DNA of 64,000 nucleotides from Stutzerimonas kunmingensis (GCF_900114065.1 NZ_FORS01000010.1:62001-126000), one strand, 5' to 3'. Shown: positions 10,759 to 21,712, numbered from the stretch's first letter. Numbers and translations: made by a program. The notes: generated from the sequence alone by a model not told the origin.

Positions 10759-11451
10759 ATGGCAATCGAATACCGCATTACCCTGGATGATGAACACGAC
10801 TTCAGCTACAGGATCGAGCTGGATCGTGAGTACGACAGGGAGGTCGCCGCGCAGGCGCCGAAATGGACCCGTCTGGAGCATCAGCGCTGCTCGAATTGCC
10901 CACTGAGCAAGGACGATTTCAGCCATTGCCCAGCGGCGGTCGACCTGCACCGGGTGATCGAGGATTTCCAGGGCCTGCCGGCAGTGAAGAAGGCCTTGGT
11001 ATGGGTGCGCACCCCGGAGCGTGAGTACACCAAGCAGGTTGGTCTGGACGAGGGGCTGCGGGCACTGCTCGGGGTGATCATGGCTACCAGTGCCTGCCCG
11101 GTGCTCGGCGGACTCAAGCCCATGGCCAAGCAGCATTTGCCATTTGCCAGCAACAACGAGTTCGTTTTGCGGGCGGTATCGCTCTATCTGGCGCGGCAGT
11201 ATTTCAACCTGCGCGAGGGTCGCCATGCGGACTGGGAACTGCGCGGGCTGGTGCGTTCATTTCAGCAGCTGCAACTGGTCAACCAGGCGTTCTGGCAGCG
11301 TATTCACGATACCTGTCACGCCGACTCCAATCTCAAGGCCTTTCTGACCTTCTTTTCCATGGCGTCGAGCCTGACCTATTCGCTCGAGACGCAACTGCAG
11401 AAGATCCGCCCGCTGGTGATGAGTGCGGGCGAGGGCGTCGAAGCGGTCTGA
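10759..11451 (+). CDS. conserved protein of unknown function with an N-terminal cysteine cluster
   Basis: 230 residues, no signal peptide or membrane segment. After a charged N-terminus there is a cysteine cluster at Cys44, Cys47 and Cys57 (HQRCSNCPLSKDDFSHCP), which may bind a metal. The rest is mixed and mostly helical (SLYLARQYFNLREGRHADWE). I do not recognise a named domain with certainty. The start is supported by GATGGAG upstream. It stands alone between uup and a convergent universal stress protein gene. Confidence 0.75.
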   Translation: MAIEYRITLDDEHDFSYRIELDREYDREVAAQAPKWTRLEHQRCSNCPLSKDDFSHCPAAVDLHRVIEDFQGLPAVKKALVWVRTPEREYTKQVGLDEGLRALLGVIMATSACPVLGGLKPMAKQHLPFASNNEFVLRAVSLYLARQYFNLREGRHADWELRGLVRSFQQLQLVNQAFWQRIHDTCHADSNLKAFLTFFSMASSLTYSLETQLQKIRPLVMSAGEGVEAV

Positions 11452-11497
11452 GCTCGCCAGCTTGCGCAGAGTGGCTTCACCCTGCGCTGCGCCCTGG

Positions 11498-11938
11498 CTA
11501 ATCGGCCTTTTTCAAACGCACGGCCAGTACATCGCACGGCGCGCCGTGGAGGATGTCGTTGGCGGTCGACCCCAGCAGCAGGGCGAGTCCGTGGCGACCA
11601 TGGCTGCCGACCACGATCAGATCGCAGCCCTGTTCCTTCGCCAGGCGGTGTACTTCCTGGCGGGGCTGTCCGTAGGCGAGGTGGCGATTCTCCGGAGCCA
11701 GGCCCGGGTAGCTGTCGGCGAAGCCGTTCATGCGCTCGCGTGCCTGGTCGAACTGCTGTTGTTGTAGCATCGAAAGGTCCATCGGCACGTCGCCGCCAAA
11801 GGCCATGGCCATCGGCTCGATGATGTGCACCAGGCTCAGCTTGGCATTCGAGGTGCTGGCCAGCGCCTGGGCGCGAGCCACGACCGGATGGCACTCTTCG
11901 GTCAGGTCGATGGCGACCAGTATGTGTTGGTAGGGCAT
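11498..11938 (-). CDS. universal stress protein (UspA family)
   Basis: 146 residues, one Usp domain. It begins MPYQHILVAIDLTEE, with the alpha/beta fold and the nucleotide-loop motif G-x2-G-x9-G-(S/T) near the C-terminus (GSHGRHGLALLLGSTAN), so it probably binds ATP. The start at 11938 follows AAGGAG on the minus strand. UspA proteins protect cells in stationary phase and under stress; the precise role is unknown. Convergent with the preceding Cys-cluster gene. Confidence 0.93.
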   Translation of the reverse strand: MPYQHILVAIDLTEECHPVVARAQALASTSNAKLSLVHIIEPMAMAFGGDVPMDLSMLQQQQFDQARERMNGFADSYPGLAPENRHLAYGQPRQEVHRLAKEQGCDLIVVGSHGRHGLALLLGSTANDILHGAPCDVLAVRLKKAD

Positions 11939-12210
11939 GGCGTGTTTCTCCTTGCTTGCCGGTTGCCTGAGGCAGCCGTCCCGGCGATGTTTGGGGATAA
12001 CCCCTCGTTTAAGAGGTTTATACGACCTTGCTTCGGCCTTCGCCAGTGGCTTGTTGTCACCATCGATGACGGCTGAGGGACACAGGCTGCTATCATGGCC
12101 GCCCTTGTCGCTGCGACGCAAAGCATGCCGGTGGCGACGCTGAATGCACCCCCTGTTGCCTCGCCAGCCGCAGCTGGCAGTTGTGAACGGCTGTCACCGA
12201 GAAAAACGCC

Positions 12211-12681
12211 ATGCTGATGTTCGACTCCGATTACTCGCTCGCCTGGGCTCTCTACGGGATAGCCGCGCTGGGATGCCTGCTGTTCTGGTTCCGGGTGACG
12301 CGCGGAATGTGGCGCTGGTTGCGCGAGCCGCTACGACTGATCGCGGCTGTGTTGCTGTTCACGCCGACCATTGTCGACCCGGCGAAGGAGCTCTTCGCGC
12401 CGGCGGTGGCCATTACCGCGATGGACATGATCTTCCAGGTGGGCAACAACGCCTGGCGCGCCGTGGCGGATCTGGCCATGTACGGGCTGATCGCATTCGG
12501 CCTGTATCTGCTGCTCGTCGCCATACGCTGGCCGATCGAGCGAAAGTATCGACGCCGCCGCGACACTGCGGACGAAGCCGAGGACAGCCGGACGCTGCGC
12601 GAACGCATGGAAGATGACAGCGATGACGAGCTGGACTACACGCCGTCACGCGGGCGGATGCGCACCGAACCCAGGCTCTAG
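12211..12681 (+). CDS. small conserved inner-membrane protein, function unknown
   Basis: 156 residues. Three hydrophobic segments are visible (about 10-30, 45-65 with an interruption, and 88-112), followed by a highly charged cytoplasmic tail (RKYRRRRDTADEAEDSRTLRE). No catalytic motif is recognisable. It precedes the class II amidotransferase gene by 35 bp on the same strand and may be co-transcribed. A TATCAT hexamer at 12091-12096 may be its -10 box, but no good -35 was found. Confidence 0.8.
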   Translation: MLMFDSDYSLAWALYGIAALGCLLFWFRVTRGMWRWLREPLRLIAAVLLFTPTIVDPAKELFAPAVAITAMDMIFQVGNNAWRAVADLAMYGLIAFGLYLLLVAIRWPIERKYRRRRDTADEAEDSRTLRERMEDDSDDELDYTPSRGRMRTEPRL

Positions 12682-12716
12682 TCGAGCGATTCACAGACAC
12701 CGAGCGGAGATGACGC

Positions 12717-13499
12717 ATGTGCGAGCTTCTGGGCATGAGCGCCAATGTTCCAACCGATATCGTTTTCAGCTTCACCGGTCTGATGCAGCGGGGCGGCAAG
12801 ACCGGCCCACACAAGGATGGCTGGGGTATCGCCTTCTATGAAGGGCGCGGCTTGCGGTTGTTTCAGGACCCCGTCGCCAGCTGCGAATCCGAGGTGGCGA
12901 AGATGGTGCAGCGCTACCTGATCAAGAGCGAAGTGGTGATCGGCCACATCCGCCACGCCAATGTCGGCAAGGTTTCCCTGGTCAATACCCATCCCTTCGT
13001 CCGCGAACTCTGGGGGCAGTACTGGTGCTTCGCGCACAATGGCCAGCTTTCGGACTTCGAGCCTGGCAAGGGCATCTATCGCCCGGTCGGCGACACCGAT
13101 AGTGAGCGCGCCTTCTGCGACCTGCTGAACCGCATCCGACTGGATTTCCCTGACCGTTGCGACCCCCAGAGCCTGCTGCCTGTGTTGCTCGGCGCCTGCA
13201 ACGAGTATCGCCGCAAGGGCGTGTTCAATTGCCTGCTGAGCAACGGTGAATGGTTGTTCAGCTTCTGCAGCACCAAGCTTGCGGAGGTCACCCGGCGCGC
13301 CCCGTTCGGCCCTGCTCAACTCAGAGACGCCGAGCTGACGGTGAACTTCCATGCCGAAACCACCCCTGACGATGTCGTCACAGTGCTGGCGACCGAGCCG
13401 CTGACCAATAACGAGCAATGGACCCTGCACGAGCCCGGTCAATGGAGTCTCTGGCAACAGGGCGAATGCGTCGCCCAGGGCAAGGTGGCGGCATGCTGA
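12717..13499 (+). CDS. class II glutamine amidotransferase (YafJ-like)
   Basis: 260 residues. The N-terminal nucleophile Cys2 is present (MCELLGMSANVPTDI), as in Ntn-type glutaminases, with GLMQRGG, DGWGIAFYEG, HIRHAN and CFAHNGQLSDF motifs lining the glutamine site. No synthase domain is fused, so the acceptor substrate is unknown. E. coli YafJ and its Pseudomonas relatives have this single-domain form. RBS CGGAG precedes the start. Its stop overlaps the start of the DUF2937 gene by 7 bp. Confidence 0.93.
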   Translation: MCELLGMSANVPTDIVFSFTGLMQRGGKTGPHKDGWGIAFYEGRGLRLFQDPVASCESEVAKMVQRYLIKSEVVIGHIRHANVGKVSLVNTHPFVRELWGQYWCFAHNGQLSDFEPGKGIYRPVGDTDSERAFCDLLNRIRLDFPDRCDPQSLLPVLLGACNEYRRKGVFNCLLSNGEWLFSFCSTKLAEVTRRAPFGPAQLRDAELTVNFHAETTPDDVVTVLATEPLTNNEQWTLHEPGQWSLWQQGECVAQGKVAAC

Positions 13500-14008
13500 G
13501 AAGTTATCTGCGCCTGACCCTGTTTGCGTTCGGCTTGCTGGTGGGCGTACAGGTGCCGGGATTCATCGATGCCTATGCCAAGCACGTCGAGGCGAGGCGC
13601 CTTGAGGCCGAGCAGGGTTTGCACGGCTTTCAGGACACAGCGCGGCGCTTCTTCAGCGGCAATCTGGATGCGCTAGTGCAGCACTATCGAGATAGCGACG
13701 ACCCGGTTTTCCAGAACGACGCTCAAAGCGTCGAGCATCTGGTGGCGCGGGCCCGCCTGCTCGAGCGCGAGTGGCAGGCGATGCAGCGACCGTGGTACGC
13801 ACGCGCCATTCACGTACTGCTCGGCGCCGAGCGCAGTCTGCGCGAGCAGGTATGGAGCAGCTATCGCTTCCAGGTCCTGCTGGCGCCCGAAGCCATTGCC
13901 TGGGGGCTGAGTTGCGCACTGTTGCTAGCCTGGCTGATGGAGAGCCTGCTGCTGGCGGCAAGCTTCCCGTTCCGCTCGCGGCGCCGCTACCGTGCCTTTC
14001 GCTCGTGA
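13493..14008 (+). CDS. DUF2937 family membrane protein
   Basis: 171 residues from the ATG at 13493, which overlaps the end of the amidotransferase gene (ATGCTGA), implying translational coupling. A hydrophobic helix at about residues 5-25 and another near 135-160 flank a soluble, helical middle region rich in Arg, Glu and Gln. The family is named but functionally uncharacterised. The tight coupling suggests a shared process with the amidotransferase, but no partner is known. Confidence 0.82.
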   Translation: MLRSYLRLTLFAFGLLVGVQVPGFIDAYAKHVEARRLEAEQGLHGFQDTARRFFSGNLDALVQHYRDSDDPVFQNDAQSVEHLVARARLLEREWQAMQRPWYARAIHVLLGAERSLREQVWSSYRFQVLLAPEAIAWGLSCALLLAWLMESLLLAASFPFRSRRRYRAFRS

Positions 14009-14080
14009 CTTGAAGGTTGCACTGCCGATTGCCTGGGCTATTCGCGGCTCAGGTAGTGGCTGGCGAACGGACGGATCAAC

Positions 14081-15259
14081 TCACTTCGCCAGAAACTTCA
14101 TCCCGTCTTCGAGCCCGCTCAGCGTCAGCGGATACATGCGGTCCTCCACCAGCTCGCGGATGATGCCGGTGGACGTGGTGTAGCCCCAGGTGTCTTTTGG
14201 GTAGGGGTTGATCCAGATGAGCTTCTTGTACTTCTCCATGAAGCGCTGCATCCAGACGTAGCCGGCTTCCTCGTTCCAGTGCTCGACGCTACCGCCCGGC
14301 TGGGTGACCTCATAGGGTGCCATCGCCGCGTCGCCGACGAACACCACCTTGTAGTCCGCGCCGTACTTGTGCAGCACGTCCAGGGTCGACGTGCGTTCCG
14401 AGGTGCGGCGGAAATTGTTCTTCCACACCGACTCGTAAATGAAGTTGTGGAAGTAAAAGTACTCGAGGTGCTTGAACTCGGTCTTGCAGGCCGAGAACAG
14501 CTCTTCGCAGACCTTCACGTGGGCGTCCATCGAACCGCCGATGTCGAACAGGATCAGCAGCTTCACCGCGTTGCGCCGTTCCGGGCGCATCTGGATGTTG
14601 AGCAGGCCGGCATCTCGCGCGGTATGGTCGATGGTGCCGTCGATATCCAGCTCGTCCGCCGCGCCCTGGCGGGCGAACTTGCGCAGGCGGCGCAGGGCGA
14701 TCTTGATGTTGCGCGTACCGAGCTCGACCTGGTCGTCGAGGTTCTTGTACTCGCGCTGGTCCCAGACCTTCACCGCCTTGCCCTGGCGCTTGCCGGCATC
14801 GCCAATGCGGATGCCTTCGGGGTTGTAGCCGCCGGAACCGAAGGGGCTGGTGCCGCCGGTGCCGATCCACTTGTTGCCGCCGGCGTGGCGTTCCTTCTGT
14901 TCCTCGAGACGCTTCTTGAACTCTTCGATCAACTTGTCCAGGCCGCCTAGGGACTGGATCTGCGCTCGTTCCTCGTCCGTCAGGCTGCGCTCGAATTCCT
15001 TGCGCAGCCAGTCTTCGGGGATCAGCGCCTCGAGATGCTGATCGAGATTTTCCAAACCTTTGAAATAGGCACCGAAGGCCCGGTCGAACTTGTCGAAGTG
15101 GCGCTCGTCCTTGACCATAACCGTGCGTGCCAGGAAATAGAACTCGTCCATGTCGGCGAATACGACGCGGTGCTTGAGCGCATCGATCAGGTCCAGCAGT
15201 TCGCGCACCGATACCGGCACCTTGGCAGCGCGCATCTCATTGAACAGGCCAAGCAGCAT
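14081..15259 (-). CDS. VWA-domain protein, CoxE-like partner of MoxR
   Basis: 392 residues from the ATG at 15259; upstream in-frame codons lack an RBS. The N-terminal half is helical and charged; the C-terminal half is a von Willebrand A domain with a metal-site motif LILFDIGGSMDAH. The usual MIDAS is DxSxS; here Asp239-x-Gly-x-Ser243, so the first serine is replaced by Gly. MoxR/VWA pairs act as chaperone-like modules that mature metalloenzymes or envelope complexes. Last gene of a minus-strand operon (MoxR, GFA protein, VWA) with gaps of about 50 bp. Confidence 0.9.
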   Translation of the reverse strand: MLLGLFNEMRAAKVPVSVRELLDLIDALKHRVVFADMDEFYFLARTVMVKDERHFDKFDRAFGAYFKGLENLDQHLEALIPEDWLRKEFERSLTDEERAQIQSLGGLDKLIEEFKKRLEEQKERHAGGNKWIGTGGTSPFGSGGYNPEGIRIGDAGKRQGKAVKVWDQREYKNLDDQVELGTRNIKIALRRLRKFARQGAADELDIDGTIDHTARDAGLLNIQMRPERRNAVKLLILFDIGGSMDAHVKVCEELFSACKTEFKHLEYFYFHNFIYESVWKNNFRRTSERTSTLDVLHKYGADYKVVFVGDAAMAPYEVTQPGGSVEHWNEEAGYVWMQRFMEKYKKLIWINPYPKDTWGYTTSTGIIRELVEDRMYPLTLSGLEDGMKFLAK

Positions 15260-15308
15260 GGCAGAAAACCTCTGACGCACCGTGGATAGTGCGCAATGTT
15301 CGGGGCGC

Positions 15309-15713
15309 TCAGCGGGGGCTGTCGCCGTTGTGTTGGGGCAGTGCGTCGTGAATCTCGTACCACGCCGCCTTGGAGTCGACGAAGATGTGCGATTGCGGCG
15401 GTGCCGGCAGCGGTGAATCGAGGGTCCCGGCAGCGACGCCGACCTCATGCTCGCGGTTGTCGACGAACAGCAGATTGGAGCCGCAGCGGATGCAGAAGGT
15501 GCGCGTCACATGTTCGGAGGAGTGGTAAACGCCCAGCTGATCCTTGCCTGACATGAAGTGCAGGGCGTCCAGTGGCACGCTGGCGTAGCTGGCGAAGGCG
15601 GCGCCATGGGCCTTGCGGCACATCTTGCAGTGGCAGTGGGTCAGCTCGTCGATGGGGGCGTCGATGCGATAGCGCACGACGCCGCACAGGCAACTACCGG
15701 TATGCGTTTGCAT
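15309..15713 (-). CDS. GFA family zinc protein (glutathione-dependent formaldehyde-activating-like)
   Basis: 134 residues from the ATG at 15713, preceded by TGGAGGA. Zinc ligands typical of the GFA/CENP-V fold are present: C-x-C at Cys8/Cys10 (GSCLCGVVRY), C-x-C-x2-C at Cys27/Cys29/Cys32 (CHCKMC) and a C-terminal C-x2-C (FCIRCGSNL). The founding member speeds S-hydroxymethylglutathione formation, but most family members have no proven substrate. Its place between MoxR and VWA genes is unusual. Confidence 0.9.
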   Translation of the reverse strand: MQTHTGSCLCGVVRYRIDAPIDELTHCHCKMCRKAHGAAFASYASVPLDALHFMSGKDQLGVYHSSEHVTRTFCIRCGSNLLFVDNREHEVGVAAGTLDSPLPAPPQSHIFVDSKAAWYEIHDALPQHNGDSPR

Positions 15714-15764
15714 GGTTTGGTCCTCCAGTGAGTGCGCGACCGGCGCCACCGAAGCCGGCACCGA

Positions 15765-16613
<849 letters not shown>

Positions 16614-16756
16614 TGCGGATTCCTTCGGCGGGCCTGGCACGCAGGCGCTCGTTGTAGTCAGGAGGGGACTATAAGGGAAGCTCGCGTGAGTGTGAACGCG
16701 AGAGCATCATTCAGTCACTGAATGGCTGCACGTGCGCTTCTGGTGACGCTGCTTGG

Positions 16757-17827
16757 TCACTCGTCCTCGCTCGGGGATCGTTCGAATCGAGCCGAGAAGG
16801 CTTCGACGAAGGCGTTGCGTAGTATCGCGACGAAGGCCTGGAATGGGCTCACGTCGGTTTTGCGGGTGGTGCCGGACAGCTCGACACGGGTCGCGAACTG
16901 ATCCTTGCTCTGGTTCTCAAGTACCTCCTGCCCGCCGCCGACCACGGCCTCCCAGAGGCCGCGGAAGAAGCCCTTGTCCTCGTTTGCCACGTCCTGTTCG
17001 TAATCGAAGATATCCACGTTGCGCAGCAACGGCTTGATGTAGCCGTCGAGCTGACTGTCGGTGGCCTGCACTTCGAGGACGAGATCACCCGTTCCGCCGG
17101 CGAAATCGAAGTTGGCATAGGCGCGACTGAGGTCGTTCAGCTGCTTTAGCGGTACCTCGGTGACGCGCAGATTGACCTCGAAGTCCTCCCAGTCGGTAAA
17201 TGGGTCGAAGCTGGCCGTCGCCTCGATCGGCGCCTGGTCGAACAGCTTGCCGGTGCCCTCGAACGCTGCCGTGCGGGTGCCATCGGCATCATCGGTGTTG
17301 GTCAGGTTATACAGGCTGGCCTGGATGTCGCTGGCGTAGACGTGCACCTGTGGGTCGGAAGAGAAGTTGCGAAAGGACAGCTGTCCATCGACAACGCGAA
17401 TCTCGTTCAGCGTGATCGGTATCAGGGCATCGAGCTGGTCGCGCCAATCGACTCCTTTACCGCTTTGTGAATCGCCGCTGTCGCCGCCATCGACGAAGTT
17501 CAGGTGCGGTTGTTCGAAGATCACCTCACCGACGATCTCGCGGTGCCGCAGGATTGCGTCCCAGCTGATGGCGATATCAATACCTGGCGCCTTCAACAGC
17601 GGCGCCTGTACGCGCTTGTCCTTCTTCTCGATCAGCAGCCCTTCGACGCGATAAGCCCCGCGCCACCAAGCCAGATCGACGTCTTCGACATGGCCCTGAT
17701 AGTCGCCCATGTCGGCCATCTTTTCGTTCAGATAATTACGCACCAGATGGGGCAGGGCGAGGTGCAGCACGATCAGCAGCAGGCCAAGTGCGAGAAGAAT
17801 CCACAGGGGAAGCAGGCGACGGGTCAT
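16757..17827 (-). CDS. AsmA-like / DUF748-type envelope protein
   Basis: 356 residues from the ATG at 17827. A single N-terminal signal-anchor (residues 6-26, LPLWILLALGLLLIVLHLAL) is followed by a periplasmic beta-rich region with features of AsmA-like proteins (HLVRNYLNEKMADMG, DVDLAWWRGAYRVEGLLIEK, EVIFEQPHLNFVDGG). Larger AsmA-like relatives bridge the inner and outer membranes and are linked to phospholipid transport; this one is short and has no known substrate. Divergent from cysK with a 123-bp gap. Confidence 0.78.
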   Translation of the reverse strand: MTRRLLPLWILLALGLLLIVLHLALPHLVRNYLNEKMADMGDYQGHVEDVDLAWWRGAYRVEGLLIEKKDKRVQAPLLKAPGIDIAISWDAILRHREIVGEVIFEQPHLNFVDGGDSGDSQSGKGVDWRDQLDALIPITLNEIRVVDGQLSFRNFSSDPQVHVYASDIQASLYNLTNTDDADGTRTAAFEGTGKLFDQAPIEATASFDPFTDWEDFEVNLRVTEVPLKQLNDLSRAYANFDFAGGTGDLVLEVQATDSQLDGYIKPLLRNVDIFDYEQDVANEDKGFFRGLWEAVVGGGQEVLENQSKDQFATRVELSGTTRKTDVSPFQAFVAILRNAFVEAFSARFERSPSEDE

Positions 17828-17950
17828 GGCATTCCGGGGATGTGGGCGTGTTGACGATGGACCCCAGGTTTCCGCCGTGAGTTCGGCTGGACTGACGCCT
17901 GGACTGCGCATAGGCTGATTGGTCTGGTACACCTCGGACAGGGCATTCCC

Positions 17951-18925
17951 ATGAGTCGCATATTCGCAGACAACGCACGCTCCATCGGCAACACCCCGTT
18001 GGTCATGATCAACCGCCTTGGTCCCAAGGGCGTCAGCATCATGGCCAAGATCGAAGGCCGGAACCCGGCCTACTCCGTCAAGTGCCGAATCGGTGCCGGG
18101 ATGATCTGGGATGCCGAAGACAGCGGCCGGATAAAGCCCGGCATGACGCTGGTCGAGCCAACCTCGGGCAATACCGGGATCGGACTGGCCTTTGTTGCCG
18201 CGGCGCGCGGCTACAAACTGATGCTTACGATGCCGGCTTCCATGAGCCTTGAGCGGCGCAAGGTGCTGAAAGCTCTTGGTGCCGAACTGGTACTTACCGA
18301 GCCGGCGAAGGGCATGAAGGGCGCGATCGAGAAGGCCGCCGAAATCGCGGCTTCGAATCCCGAGCAGTACTACATGCCGCAGCAGTTCGAGAACCCGTCC
18401 AACCCGGCGATCCATGAAAAGACCACTGGCCCGGAAATCTGGAACGACACCGACGGCAGCATCGATGTGCTGGTGGCCGGCGTCGGAACGGGCGGCACCA
18501 TTACCGGTGTTTCGCGCTATATCAAGAACACCAAGGGCAAGCAGATCCTCAGCGTTGCCGTGGAGCCGACCAGCTCGCCGGTTATCAGCCAGACCCTGGC
18601 GGGTGACGAGGTCAAGCCCAGCCCGCACAAGATTCAGGGGATCGGCGCAGGCTTCGTGCCTAAGAACCTCGACCTGTCCATGGTCGATCAGGTCGAACTC
18701 GTCGACGACGAGGAGGCCAAGCAGATGGCGCTGCGGCTGATGCGCGAAGAGGGCATTCTTTGCGGCATTTCCTGCGGCGCAGCGATGGCTGCGGCGGTCC
18801 GTCTGGCTGAGCGTCCAGAGATGCAGGGCAAGAACATCGTGGTGATCCTGCCGGATTCCGGCGAGCGCTACCTATCCAGCATGCTGTTCACCGACATGTT
18901 CAGCGAGCAGGAACTGGTGCAGTGA
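17951..18925 (+). CDS. cysK: cysteine synthase A (O-acetylserine sulfhydrylase)
   Basis: 324 residues. It converts O-acetyl-L-serine and sulfide to L-cysteine. PLP-binding Lys44 lies in [11 protein letters not shown], the substrate loop TSGNTG is at 71-76, and the phosphate-binding GVGTGGT loop follows GSIDVLVA. The S-V-K-C-R form of the lysine segment favours CysK over CysM. Single gene, closed by a strong bidirectional hairpin. Confidence 0.95.
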   Translation: MSRIFADNARSIGNTPLVMINRLGPKGVSIMAKIEGRNPAYSVKCRIGAGMIWDAEDSGRIKPGMTLVEPTSGNTGIGLAFVAAARGYKLMLTMPASMSLERRKVLKALGAELVLTEPAKGMKGAIEKAAEIAASNPEQYYMPQQFENPSNPAIHEKTTGPEIWNDTDGSIDVLVAGVGTGGTITGVSRYIKNTKGKQILSVAVEPTSSPVISQTLAGDEVKPSPHKIQGIGAGFVPKNLDLSMVDQVELVDDEEAKQMALRLMREEGILCGISCGAAMAAAVRLAERPEMQGKNIVVILPDSGERYLSSMLFTDMFSEQELVQ

Positions 18926-18930
18926 TGCGG

Positions 18931-18963
18931 TGCGACGCAGCTGAGCAATTCAGCTGCGTCGCA
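18931..18963. terminator. bidirectional terminator hairpin between cysK and a DMT exporter gene
   Basis: Perfect 14-bp inverted repeat TGCGACGCAGCTGA / TCAGCTGCGTCGCA around a 5-base loop (GCAAT). It begins five bases after the cysK stop and its right arm contains the stop codon of the convergent transporter gene. There is no T-run, but the stem is long and GC-rich. Confidence 0.7.
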
Positions 18964-19864
18964 ACTGCGCCGTTGGCCGTGTGGTTGGCGCCTGGCGCAG
19001 AATCAACCACAGCGCGAGCGCGATCAGCGCACCTCCCTGGACGTAAGCCCAGGAAAGTGGCTCATCAAGAAAAATAACGCCCCACAACACGCCAAATGGT
19101 GGGATCAGGAAGGTTACCGTCAGTGTCTTGACCGGTCCGATATCCGCTAGCAAGCGGAAGTAGAGGATGTAGGCGAACGCCGTACAGACCAGCCCCAGAC
19201 CCAGCAGACTCAGCCAGACCGTCGAATCGCCCCAGTTCACCGGCGGCGCATTCAGCAACGACAGTCCGAACAATGGCAACAGGCACAGTGTCGCACCGAG
19301 CTGGCTACCGAATGCGACCACCTCGCTGTCCAGGCCTTCGCCCTGGTTGATCCAGCGGCGGGTGAGAAAGCCGCCGAAGCCATAACAGGCGGTGGCGCCC
19401 AGGCATGCCAGTGCGCCGAGCAGCAGCTCCGTGTCGAATGGCACCGGCCCGATTCGCATCAGCAATGCCACGCCTCCGAGCCCGCTGAAAACGCCGATAA
19501 TCTTGGCGAGCGTCAACTCCTCGGCGAAGAACAGGGCGCCGATCAGTACGCCCATCATCGGCGTGGTGGCATTGAAGATTGCCGAATAGCCAGCCGGCAC
19601 CAGCTGCGCGGCCACCGAATACAGTGCGAACGGCAAGCCGGAATTGATCACGCCCAGCACCAGGCACAACCCCAGCTTGCCGCGGAAATCCCAGCGCGTG
19701 CGCAGCAACAGCAGGATGACCAGCAGCCCTGCGGTTGCCAGCAGCACACGAAAGAACGCCGTGGGAAAGGTGCCGAGCACTGGGGCAATGATGCGTAGAA
19801 AAAGAAAACTTGCGCCCCAGATGGCGGCGAGAGCAAGCAGGCGGAACATGTCGAGCGGGCGCAT
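18950..19864 (-). CDS. DMT-superfamily (EamA) transporter
   Basis: 304 residues with about ten predicted transmembrane helices in two repeated EamA domains; GLGGVALLMRIGPV ends the first repeat and SWAYVQGGALIALALWLIL lies in the second. Members export amino acids or other metabolites; substrate not deducible. The start at 19864 follows GGTGGAG. A second, unrelated DMT gene is at 30121-30999. Proximity to cysK hints at a sulfur-compound substrate, but the genes are convergent, so this is weak. Confidence 0.9.
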   Translation of the reverse strand: MRPLDMFRLLALAAIWGASFLFLRIIAPVLGTFPTAFFRVLLATAGLLVILLLLRTRWDFRGKLGLCLVLGVINSGLPFALYSVAAQLVPAGYSAIFNATTPMMGVLIGALFFAEELTLAKIIGVFSGLGGVALLMRIGPVPFDTELLLGALACLGATACYGFGGFLTRRWINQGEGLDSEVVAFGSQLGATLCLLPLFGLSLLNAPPVNWGDSTVWLSLLGLGLVCTAFAYILYFRLLADIGPVKTLTVTFLIPPFGVLWGVIFLDEPLSWAYVQGGALIALALWLILRQAPTTRPTAQLRRS

Positions 19865-19990
19865 GAGGCGGCTCCACCGGGAGGGAGCTGCAAGTGTTGT
19901 CGCTCATTAACCAACTGGCAATCCGAAACCGACTTTCAAACTGCGTGCTGCTAAGCTCGGCGGACGTTCATGTCCTGCAGTGGGTGCATC

Positions 19991-21712
19991 ATGGTGCAGC
20001 AGAAACTGGCCGCTGAAATCGCTCGGCAGATCCTCCTGGGCTTCGACGACTACCGAGAGCACTTTCGCCTGATCACCGAAGGCGCGCGGGCGCGCTTCGA
20101 GCAGGCGCAATGGCAGGAAGCGCAGCGCGCATCGGCGGCGCGGATCAACCTCTACGAAGAGAAGGTTGGTGAAACCCGGCGTGGCCTGCTGGCCGGTTTC
20201 GATCACGCCGACCTGCTTCAGGTCGAGGCCTGGCCGCAGATCAAAAGTGCCTACATCGAGTTGATCAACCCACGCTTCGACGACGAGCTGTCGGAGACCT
20301 GGTACAACTCCATCTTCTGTGGGCTGTTCAGCCATGACTGCATCAGCGACGGCACCATGTTCATCCATACCACGCGACCGGCGGTGCGTGCTCATGAACG
20401 GCTGGCGCAAACCCGTACCTACCAGCCCAACGGCGACTTGAGCGGGATGCTCGAACAGATCCTTGGCGATTACGCATTCGCCGTGCCCTACTGCGACTTG
20501 CCAGGAGACCAGCGGCGCCTGCAGGCGCAATTGCACGAGACCCTGCCCGACTGGGTCTGCAAGGATCCGGAGCTGACCGTGGAGCTGTTCGTCTCGGTGC
20601 TCTACCGCAACAAGGGGGCATACCTGCTTGGGCGGATCTTCACCCGCGACGAACAGTGGCCGCTGGTCATCCCACTACTGCACCGCGAGGGTGAAGGCAT
20701 CATTGCCGACGCGCTGATTACCGACGAGGCGGAGGTGTCGATCATCTTCTCCTTCACCCGCTCGTATTTCATGGTTGAGGTGCCGATTCCGGCGGAGTTT
20801 GTCGGCTTCCTCAAGCGCATCCTGCCCGGCAAGCACATCGCCGAGCTGTACACCTCGATCGGCTTCTACAAGCACGGTAAGTCGGAGTTCTATCGTGCGC
20901 TGATCGATCACCTGGCCAATACTGACGACCGCTTCGTCATGGCGCCCGGCGTTCGCGGCATGGTGATGACGGTGTTCACGCTGCCAGGCTTCAATACGGT
21001 GTTCAAGCTGATCAAGGACCGCTTCTCGCCGATCAAGAGCGTCAACCGAGCCACGGTGATCGAGAAGTATCGGCTGGTGAAGAGCGTCGATCGGGTAGGG
21101 CGCATGGCCGACACCCAGGAGTTCGCAGATTTCCGTTTCCCCAAGGCGAAATTCGATCCGGAATGTCTGGCCGAACTGCTTGAGGTGGCGCCGTCAACGG
21201 TCGAGGTGCAGGACGATACCGTACTGGTGCGCCACTGCTGGACCGAGCGCCGCATGACGCCCCTGAATCTCTACCTCGAGCATGCCAGCGACGAGCAGGT
21301 GCGCGAGGTGCTGGAAGACTACGGGCTGGCGATCAAACAGTTGGCGGCGGCGAATATCTTTCCCGGCGACATGCTGCTGAAGAACTTCGGCGTCACTCGC
21401 CATGGTCGGGTGGTGTTCTACGACTATGACGAGATCAGCTTTCTGACCGAAGTGAATTTCCGCCATATTCCGCCGCCGCGCTATCCCGAGGATGAAATGG
21501 CGTCCGAGCCCTGGTATTCGGTGGGGCCGAACGATGTGTTTCCAGAGGAATTCCCGCGCTTTCTGTTCGCCGACCATGGTCAGCGCCGGCTTTTCGCCAG
21601 CTTGCATGGCGAGCTCTACGATGCTGGTTACTGGAAAGGGCTGCAGGACGCCATTAGCAGCGGCAAGGTGATCGATGTGTTCCCTTATCGACGCAAGGCC
21701 GATCGCAACTGA
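19991..21712 (+). CDS. aceK: isocitrate dehydrogenase kinase/phosphatase
   Basis: 573 residues from the ATG at 19991 ([12 protein letters not shown]); an in-frame ATG at 19970 would add seven residues, and neither has a strong RBS. The bifunctional enzyme phosphorylates and dephosphorylates isocitrate dehydrogenase, controlling flux between the TCA cycle and the glyoxylate shunt. The ATP-loop [16 protein letters not shown] and the kinase-like segment [25 protein letters not shown] are characteristic. In enterics aceK follows aceBA; here it is alone, as in other pseudomonads. Confidence 0.96.
   Translation: MVQQKLAAEIARQILLGFDDYREHFRLITEGARARFEQAQWQEAQRASAARINLYEEKVGETRRGLLAGFDHADLLQVEAWPQIKSAYIELINPRFDDELSETWYNSIFCGLFSHDCISDGTMFIHTTRPAVRAHERLAQTRTYQPNGDLSGMLEQILGDYAFAVPYCDLPGDQRRLQAQLHETLPDWVCKDPELTVELFVSVLYRNKGAYLLGRIFTRDEQWPLVIPLLHREGEGIIADALITDEAEVSIIFSFTRSYFMVEVPIPAEFVGFLKRILPGKHIAELYTSIGFYKHGKSEFYRALIDHLANTDDRFVMAPGVRGMVMTVFTLPGFNTVFKLIKDRFSPIKSVNRATVIEKYRLVKSVDRVGRMADTQEFADFRFPKAKFDPECLAELLEVAPSTVEVQDDTVLVRHCWTERRMTPLNLYLEHASDEQVREVLEDYGLAIKQLAAANIFPGDMLLKNFGVTRHGRVVFYDYDEISFLTEVNFRHIPPPRYPEDEMASEPWYSVGPNDVFPEEFPRFLFADHGQRRLFASLHGELYDAGYWKGLQDAISSGKVIDVFPYRRKADRN

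Noticed and set aside
12095-12217. A 40-codon frame (starting ATGGCCGCCCTTGTC) that overlaps the start of the membrane-protein gene at 12211
   Set aside because: No ribosome site, a low-complexity Ala/Pro product, and its ATG falls within a probable -10 box (TATCAT).
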